NCBI GenBank assembly: GCA_034428935.1
Contig: DAOUHB010000226.1
Span: 1-10,223 of the forward strand
Direction: 5' to 3'
DNA: 10,223 bases
From: JAAYZQ01 sp034428935
Lineage (GTDB): Bacteria; Chloroflexota; Anaerolineae; JAAYZQ01
The translations under genes and the position numbers were made by a program. Positions 5,333-10,223 of the stretch are shown here, in pieces. The notes beneath the pieces are model-generated. The model searched no databases and was not told the origin of the DNA. It worked only from the letters and a program-made list of their open reading frames with translations. Positions within the stretch are counted from its first letter, which is position 1. Every line of letters begins with the position of its first letter.

Positions 5333-8300
5333 TCAACGCCGCCCAAGGAGGTTCGCAGCCCGCTCCAGGTCGCGGATGGCGCCGCAGCGCTGAAAGAGGG
5401 CCACGGCACGCTCCAGGTCCTGTCCGGCCCGCCCATCATCTCCCGTCGCCTGCAGCAGCCGGGCCCGGTCGTAGAGGGCGCGGCCCAGCTCCAGGCGGCT
5501 GTCGAGGGCGGCCAGGCCGTCGACGGCGGCGTCCAGGGCCTGGACTGCCTCGCGCTCGGCGCCCTCCGCCGCCAGGATCCTGGCCCGGGCCCGCGTGGCG
5601 AGGGCCACAAAGTGGGCCGACCCGGCCCGTTCCACCAGCGGCTGATAGCCGGCGAGGGTCGAGCGGGCCGCTTCCAGGCGCCCCGCGGCGCAAAAGGTCT
5701 CGACAGCGTAAGAGCCAATCTGCACCCAGGCCCCGAGGTTGTCCGTTTGGGCAATGAGGCGCTGGCACTCCTCGTACAGGGCCGCTGCCGGCTCCCATTC
5801 CTGCCGCTGGGCGTGCCAATAGGCCAGGGCGTGGCGCGACATGCACAACATGTAGATCTGTCCCAGCTCGTCGCCCCGCGCCACGGCCAGGCGCGCCGTG
5901 GCCCCGGCCTGTTCGTCCCGGCCAAGGTCCGCTTCGACGGTGGCCAGCGGCCAGCCGGCGAGAACCGAGAGGCGCAGCTCGCCCGTGGCCTCGGCCAGGG
6001 CCAGGCAGGACTCTGCCGCCGCGGCCGCCTGCTCCAGCTCGCCCAGGCCGTAGAGGGCGTTGGCGCGGCTCAGCTCAGCCCAGGCCACGCGCACCTGGGC
6101 GCCGGTTTTCTGCCCGATCTCGCGCTCGATGCCGGCATACTCCAGGGTCTCGCGCCAGCGGCCCAGCACAAAGCTGTCCTCGGCCAGGAACTCGTAGCCG
6201 ATGCTCGTGGCCCGCGCCAGGTTCTTGCGCTCGCCCAGGCGAATGCTGGCCCGTGCCCAGTCCATGCTCTCGTCGTAGCGGGCCAGGTGTTGATAGGCAC
6301 CGGCCAGGTAGGTATAGATCTCGGTCAGGGTCAGCCCGTCGTCCAGCGGCTCGGCCAGGCTGCGAGCCTCCTCGATAAACGCCAGGGCCCGCCGGTGCTG
6401 GCCGCGATAGTGCTCGAAGCGGCCCATGGCCGCCAGGATGTCGGCCTTGACGCCGGGCATGGCCTCCGGGTCCACCTCGTCCAGCGCGGCGCGAAGATAA
6501 CCAAGGGCCCGCTCGTCTCCGACGTCGGTATAGACCACGCCGATCCTGGCCTTGAGTCGCGTCCGTTCCTGGGGGGCGGCGGTCAGGTCGAGGGCCGCCT
6601 CGTAGTGCTTGACGGCCTCCTCGATGGGCCCCCGTAGCTCGTAGGCCCGGGCCAGGGCCTGGTGGATGGCCGCTTCCTCGTCGCGCAGACCGAGTCCCTG
6701 GGCCAGCTCGCGGGCCTGCTCGTAGTGCCGCAGAGCCTCGTCGGTGGCATAGAGCCGCTCGGCCTCCTCGCCGGCCAGGCGCAGATAGCGCAGGGCCCGG
6801 GCATGGTCGCCGCTCTCGGTGAAATGGTAGGCCAGGTCTTCGACGTGGGTCCGGGGCTCGCCGGCATACAGCCTCTCCAGCGCCTCGCCGATGCGCTGAT
6901 GCGTGCGCCGCCGGCGCACCGGGTTCAGCTCGTTGTACAGCACCTCGCGGAGCTTGTCGTGGGTGAAGGCAAAGCTCTCGTCGCCAGCGTCGCGCAGGAT
7001 CTGGGCGCCGAGGGCCTCGTCCACGGCGTCCAGCAGCGCGTCCTCGCCGCTGGCCGTAACCGCCGCCAGCTCGCGGAAGGAGAACGACTTGCCCAGGGGG
7101 GCGGCCGCGTACAGGACGTCGAGGCAGTCCTCGTTCAGCCGGCTGAGGCGCCGCCCGATGGCCTCCTTGACGCTCTGCGGGATGGACATCTCACCGATCT
7201 CCAGCCGCTGCCAGCGACCCTCCTCGCGATAGATCTGCCCCTGCTCCACCAGGGCCTTGACCACCTCCTCGACAAAGAAGGGGTTGCCCTCCGTCTCGCG
7301 GTAGATGGCCTCTGCGAACTCGTCCGTCACCTGCTCGGCGCCGAACAGCGCGGCCAGGAGGGTCGCCGTCTCATTCCGGCCCAGGCGGGCCAGGGGGATG
7401 CGCACCGCCAGGCGGTCGCGGTTCCATTCCACAAGGGCGGCGGCCAGGGGATGGGCACGGTCCAGCTCCACCTCGCGGTACGCGGCCAGGATCAGCGCCC
7501 GATCGTGGCGCAGGGCGCGCAGCAGGTAGCGCAGGAGGAGCAGGCTGCCCTGGTCGGCCCAGTGCAGGTCGTCGAGGAAGAGCAGCAGGCCCCGCTCGGC
7601 GGCCAGCCCCTGCAAGAAACGGGCCAGGTGATCGAAGAGGCGCAGCCGCTCCTCCTGGGGTGGCAGGGGCGCGCTGGCCTCCAGGCGCCCCAGGCGGGCC
7701 TGGATCTCGGGGGCCAGGCGGGCCAGCTCCGCGGCCGTGCCGCCCCCCAGGTGCTGCCTCAGGACGTGCTCCTCCTGCCGGTGTACCCAGCCCCGCAGCG
7801 CCTCGACAAAGGGCAGGTAAGGGACGGCCATCTCGTACTCGTAGCAGCCCCCCTCCAGGACGGCGGCGCCGTCGAGCCGGGCAACGATCATGGCCTCGTT
7901 GGCCAGTCGGGTCTTGCCCACGCCCGGCTCGCCGGAGAGGAGGACCAGTTGCCCCTGGCCCTGGCGGGCCCTGTTCCATAGGCCACGCAGCTCGGCCAGC
8001 TCGGTGCGGCGCCCCACGAGGCGGCCGCGGTTGAGCTGTTCCAGGAGCGAGACCGAGGCCACGGGCCGGGCCGGAACCCCAGCGCCCGGCGCGTCCGCCG
8101 GCTGGTCGATGCTCTCCAGCTCCGCCAGGAGGTCCGCCGCCGAAGGGTAGCGGTCGCCCGGCTCTTTGGCCAGCAGCCGCAGGATGACCGCCTCCAGGCG
8201 CGGTGGGAGATCGGGGCGGAAGGTGCTCGGCGGGACCACCGAAGCGTGAAGATGCTGCGACAGCACAGCCAGGGGGTCGTCGCCCTCGAAGGGCAGGCGG

Positions 8301-8914
8301 CCCGACACCATCTCGTACAGCATCACGCCCAGGGCGTACAGGTCGGCGCGGCCGTCCACCTGCTGGCCGAGGACCTGCTCGGGGGCCAGGTAATAGACAG
8401 TGCCCAGCAGGTCGCCCCCCACGGTCGCCCGGCCCGACAGGCTGTGGGCCAGGCCAAAGTCCATCAGCTTCACCTGGCCGGTGGTGCCCGGGCGGGTGCC
8501 CCGCGCCACCGACACGTTCTCCGGCTTCAGGTCGCGGTGAACGATGCCCTGACCGTGGGCGTGCTCCAGGGCGGCGCAGATCTGCCGGGCGACGGACAGG
8601 ATCTCGTCCAGGTCGCGGGGCGGCGCCTCGTGGAGTGACTGGCCCTCGACCAGCTCCATGACGATGTAGGGCAGGCCGGCGGCCTCGCCGGCGTCGTACA
8701 CCGAGACGATGTTGGGGTGGTTCAGGCGCGCGGCAGCCTTGGCCTCGGCCAGGAGGCGCGCCCGGGCCTGCTGGCCCAGCCCGGCCTCGCTCAACACCTT
8801 GACGGCCACGTCTCGGTCGAGGAGGTCATCGTGGGCGCTGTACACCGTGCCCATGCCGCCCTGGCCCAGCTCGGCCAGGAGGCGGTAGCGCTCGTGCAGG
8901 CGCGTGTTCAACAT
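5333..8914 (-). CDS. Serine/threonine kinase fused to AAA/STAND ATPase and TPR repeats
   Basis: A 1193-residue cytoplasmic signalling protein. Residues about 10-268 are a complete Hanks-type kinase: glycine loop GQGGMG (17-22), K39 in VAVK, E57 in helix C, HRDLKPEN (126-133) with D128, DFG (152-154), GT in the activation segment (171-172) and APE (177-179). After a short Pro/Ala linker, residues about 298-665 are an AAA_16/STAND NTPase with Walker A GEPGVGKT (328-335), Walker B LLLFLDDLHWAD (443-454), ETEGNPFFVEEV (540-551) and FAFTHDKLREVLY (648-660). Residues about 690-1193 are helical TPR-like repeats, Ala/Leu/Glu-rich, likely binding ligands or proteins. No membrane segment, PASTA repeats, LuxR-type HTH or cyclase domain is present. 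The layout resembles mycobacterial PknK and similar kinases of Chloroflexota. It starts 3 nt after the C45 gene and precedes the partner-switch pair. TPR/STAND input may control the kinase; the phosphorylated target is unknown. Confidence 0.95.
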   Translation of the reverse strand: MLNTRLHERYRLLAELGQGGMGTVYSAHDDLLDRDVAVKVLSEAGLGQQARARLLAEAKAAARLNHPNIVSVYDAGEAAGLPYIVMELVEGQSLHEAPPRDLDEILSVARQICAALEHAHGQGIVHRDLKPENVSVARGTRPGTTGQVKLMDFGLAHSLSGRATVGGDLLGTVYYLAPEQVLGQQVDGRADLYALGVMLYEMVSGRLPFEGDDPLAVLSQHLHASVVPPSTFRPDLPPRLEAVILRLLAKEPGDRYPSAADLLAELESIDQPADAPGAGVPARPVASVSLLEQLNRGRLVGRRTELAELRGLWNRARQGQGQLVLLSGEPGVGKTRLANEAMIVARLDGAAVLEGGCYEYEMAVPYLPFVEALRGWVHRQEEHVLRQHLGGGTAAELARLAPEIQARLGRLEASAPLPPQEERLRLFDHLARFLQGLAAERGLLLFLDDLHWADQGSLLLLRYLLRALRHDRALILAAYREVELDRAHPLAAALVEWNRDRLAVRIPLARLGRNETATLLAALFGAEQVTDEFAEAIYRETEGNPFFVEEVVKALVEQGQIYREEGRWQRLEIGEMSIPQSVKEAIGRRLSRLNEDCLDVLYAAAPLGKSFSFRELAAVTASGEDALLDAVDEALGAQILRDAGDESFAFTHDKLREVLYNELNPVRRRRTHQRIGEALERLYAGEPRTHVEDLAYHFTESGDHARALRYLRLAGEEAERLYATDEALRHYEQARELAQGLGLRDEEAAIHQALARAYELRGPIEEAVKHYEAALDLTAAPQERTRLKARIGVVYTDVGDERALGYLRAALDEVDPEAMPGVKADILAAMGRFEHYRGQHRRALAFIEEARSLAEPLDDGLTLTEIYTYLAGAYQHLARYDESMDWARASIRLGERKNLARATSIGYEFLAEDSFVLGRWRETLEYAGIEREIGQKTGAQVRVAWAELSRANALYGLGELEQAAAAAESCLALAEATGELRLSVLAGWPLATVEADLGRDEQAGATARLAVARGDELGQIYMLCMSRHALAYWHAQRQEWEPAAALYEECQRLIAQTDNLGAWVQIGSYAVETFCAAGRLEAARSTLAGYQPLVERAGSAHFVALATRARARILAAEGAEREAVQALDAAVDGLAALDSRLELGRALYDRARLLQATGDDGRAGQDLERAVALFQRCGAIRDLERAANLLGRR

Positions 8915-8917
8915 CCT

Positions 8918-10045
8918 CTACGCTCGATCCCAGGTCCAGGGCTCCAGGACGTGCTCGGAATAGGTTGCCTGGCAGGGGCGGCCGCGGGCGAACCAGGCGC
9001 GCCGCTCCTCCGGGTTGACGATCATGCTGAACACGGTGACCGAGTCGATGCCGTGCTTGCAGATGGAGCCCGGATAGTTGGCATGGTCGGCCAACAGTGT
9101 GCGAAACAGCTCGGGCGACAGCCGCCCGTAGTTCTCGCGCAGCAGGCGCATGGCCCGGTTGTGGCGGATCACCGAGCCGGCTATGTCGTTGCGGTCAGCC
9201 TCGAAGTGGCGCATGGCGCTGCTGGCATAGTGGTTGGCGTGGGCCAGCAGGTCGCCGTCGATATAGATCGGCTCGCAGTCGGTGGCCGAGCCCTCCATGC
9301 TGTACACTTCGCCGTCGGCGTCGGCGATGACGTTGTTATAGTTGGAGGCGCGCCGGGGCAGGAGACAGGCGGCCATGGCCTCCTCCAGGCGCCGGGCGGC
9401 CAGGATGGCCCGCACTGCCAGGAGCCGCGGCACGCCGGGCCGGATGTCGCTGTTGGAGAGCTGGTTGCCCGACATGACGATGCCCGCCGCGTTAAAGCCG
9501 GCGCTGTAGCCCAGCCCGCCCACCGAGCAGGCCAGGAATTCGGGCTCGTCGCCGGCCTGGACCTTGAGGAGCACCAGGTCATCCTCCACTTCGGGCCCCA
9601 GGTCGTTGGTGTGGGCCACCAGGGTCGAGCCGTCGGCCGTGGCCCGGCCCCGGGCCACCATGTCGCTGCAGCCCTTGACCCTGCCCGGCCCCGCCGGCTG
9701 CCCGTCGTGCCGCGCCACCGCCCGCCAGCCCGGGCCCAGGTTGCGCCAGGCAGTCTCTTCCCACAGCTCCTCACACAGCTCCAGGAACACGTCCTCGAAG
9801 GGCAGGTTGGCCCCCTCGGCGATGCCCTCCAGCTCCCGGACGTACCGGGGATAGACGTCCCGGGTGTGGGCCAGGTAGATGTGGCCCTGCTGCCGCATGT
9901 CGTCCAGCGTCACCCCGGCGGGCAGCTCGGCGCCCAGCGCCGCCACCATGCGCTGCAGCGTGGGCCTCAGCTCCTCGCCGATCTGGCGGCCCACCTCCTG
10001 GTGCGAGCCCCGCACGGCGATGACGGGAATGGGTTCAGTGGCCAT
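8918..10045 (-). CDS. C45-family Ntn hydrolase (acyl-CoA:6-APA acyltransferase-like peptidase)
   Basis: A 375-residue protein of peptidase family C45 (AAT), cysteine N-terminal-nucleophile amidohydrolases that self-cleave to expose the catalytic cysteine. The expected cleavage site is G125-C126 in RVKGCSDMVA, giving an alpha part of about 125 and a beta part of 250 residues. Other family features follow: STLVAHTNDL (140-149), SVGGLGYSAGFNAAGIVMSGN (174-194), SNYNNVIADADGEVYSMEGS (234-253) and HANHY (269-273). The N-terminal IAVRGSHQEVGRQIGEEL (9-26) is also typical. There is no signal peptide, so it is probably intracellular. Members hydrolyse or form amide bonds of N-acyl amino acids, beta-lactams or peptides, and the substrate here is unknown. 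ATG 10045 has AGGAGG 5 nt upstream. It is the first intact gene of the operon and its stop is 3 nt before the kinase start, so the two are surely co-expressed. Confidence 0.92.
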   Translation of the reverse strand: MATEPIPVIAVRGSHQEVGRQIGEELRPTLQRMVAALGAELPAGVTLDDMRQQGHIYLAHTRDVYPRYVRELEGIAEGANLPFEDVFLELCEELWEETAWRNLGPGWRAVARHDGQPAGPGRVKGCSDMVARGRATADGSTLVAHTNDLGPEVEDDLVLLKVQAGDEPEFLACSVGGLGYSAGFNAAGIVMSGNQLSNSDIRPGVPRLLAVRAILAARRLEEAMAACLLPRRASNYNNVIADADGEVYSMEGSATDCEPIYIDGDLLAHANHYASSAMRHFEADRNDIAGSVIRHNRAMRLLRENYGRLSPELFRTLLADHANYPGSICKHGIDSVTVFSMIVNPEERRAWFARGRPCQATYSEHVLEPWTWDRA

Positions 10046-10050
10046 GGCTT

Positions 10051-10056
10051 CCTCCT
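10051..10056 (-). promoter_or_regulatory. Ribosome binding site of the C45 hydrolase gene
   Basis: A perfect AGGAGG lies 5 nt before ATG 10045 on the minus strand. It lies inside the continuing frame of the amidohydrolase remnant, so the intact gene has its own translation start. Confidence 0.75.
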
Positions 10057-10068
10057 GCCGCGCCCGTG

Positions 10069-10119
10069 CCCGAAGCCGTCGACGATGCGGCCGTGGCTCA
10101 GGACTGTTTCGTATTGCAT
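10069..10119 (-). pseudogene. Remnant 5' end of an amidohydrolase / D-aminoacylase-like gene
   Basis: ATG 10119 has a good ribosome binding site, GAGGTG (10131-10126), 6 nt upstream. The first 17 codons read MQYETVLSHGRIVDGFG. This is the N-terminal signature of metal-dependent amidohydrolases such as N-acyl-D-amino-acid deacylase (xYDLVIxxGRIVDGTG in typical members). After this the frame runs into Arg/Pro-rich, non-family sequence that overlaps the C45 gene out of frame and stops at 9967-9969, giving at most a 50-residue product. The body of the enzyme is absent, so a deletion is the simplest explanation. A functional short leader peptide is the alternative. Upstream (10132-10223) I recognise no gene; a minus-strand frame ending in TAA at 10189-10187 could be the tail of the preceding gene, but only 11 codons of it are visible. 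Confidence 0.45.
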
Positions 10120-10125
10120 GTCGTT

Positions 10126-10131
10126 CACCTC
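10126..10131 (-). promoter_or_regulatory. Ribosome binding site before the amidohydrolase remnant
   Basis: GAGGTG with 6-nt spacing to ATG 10119 on the minus strand. Its good match is the main reason to think a real gene once started here. Confidence 0.5.
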
Positions 10132-10223
10132 GCGGAGGGCCGCGGGCTGCGCCGGACCGCTGCCCGCTTGCACCTGTCCGGTGGGGTTAGGAATGGCCAC
10201 GGAGGCCGTGACGCGGCGTCTTT

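Noticed and set aside
5246..7981. Long plus-strand open frames (5246-6637 and 6662-7981) antisense to the kinase gene.
   Set aside because: Translations are Gln/Gly/Ala/Leu-rich with no recognisable domain. They mirror a GC-rich coding gene whose kinase, Walker and TPR motifs are clear on the other strand.

Overview
This is a GC-rich (about two thirds G+C) bacterial chromosome segment with tightly packed genes. There are no mobile elements, RNA genes or CRISPR. The sequence suggests a member of the Chloroflexota (Anaerolineae or Caldilineae-like) or a similar GC-rich environmental bacterium. This rests on the mix of families (serine/threonine kinase fused to a STAND/TPR sensor, partner-switch regulators, C45 peptidase, HTH_42 protein) together with good AGGAGG ribosome binding sites and a clear TTGACA promoter. 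No single gene proves the taxonomy.

Left part (1-4421). The window opens with the last 42 codons of an unrecognised + strand gene. A + strand HTH_42-superfamily protein (187-1335) follows; it carries a Q-x-Q motif like that of AlkZ-type DNA glycosylases, which remove bulky alkyl lesions and interstrand crosslinks. It converges on, and overlaps by 22 bp, a - strand intracellular GH13 alpha-amylase-family enzyme (1314-3215). The amylase is divergent from a + strand SAM-dependent methyltransferase (3420-4421). The 204-bp gap between them is the only AT-rich patch of note. It holds a strong-looking sigma70-type promoter for the amylase and a second promoter that would start the methyltransferase mRNA at its own ATG (leaderless).

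Right part (4447-10119). All genes lie on the - strand and look like one operon, read from right to left: C45-family Ntn hydrolase (10045-8918), a 1193-residue Ser/Thr kinase-AAA/STAND-TPR protein (8914-5333), an RsbW/SpoIIAB-like anti-sigma ATPase (5279-4875) and a STAS anti-anti-sigma factor (4863-4447). The gaps are 3, 53 and 11 nt, and the last gene's Shine-Dalgarno overlaps the previous stop codon. Kinase, ATPase and STAS together read as a signalling cassette: a cytoplasmic kinase with a large ligand- or protein-sensing region placed with a two-protein partner switch. No sigma factor and no PP2C phosphatase are present in the window.

At the right edge, just upstream of the C45 gene, are a ribosome binding site and about 17 codons that match the start of an amidohydrolase/D-aminoacylase. 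The rest of that gene is missing, which points to a deletion that brought the C45 operon up against the old gene's start.
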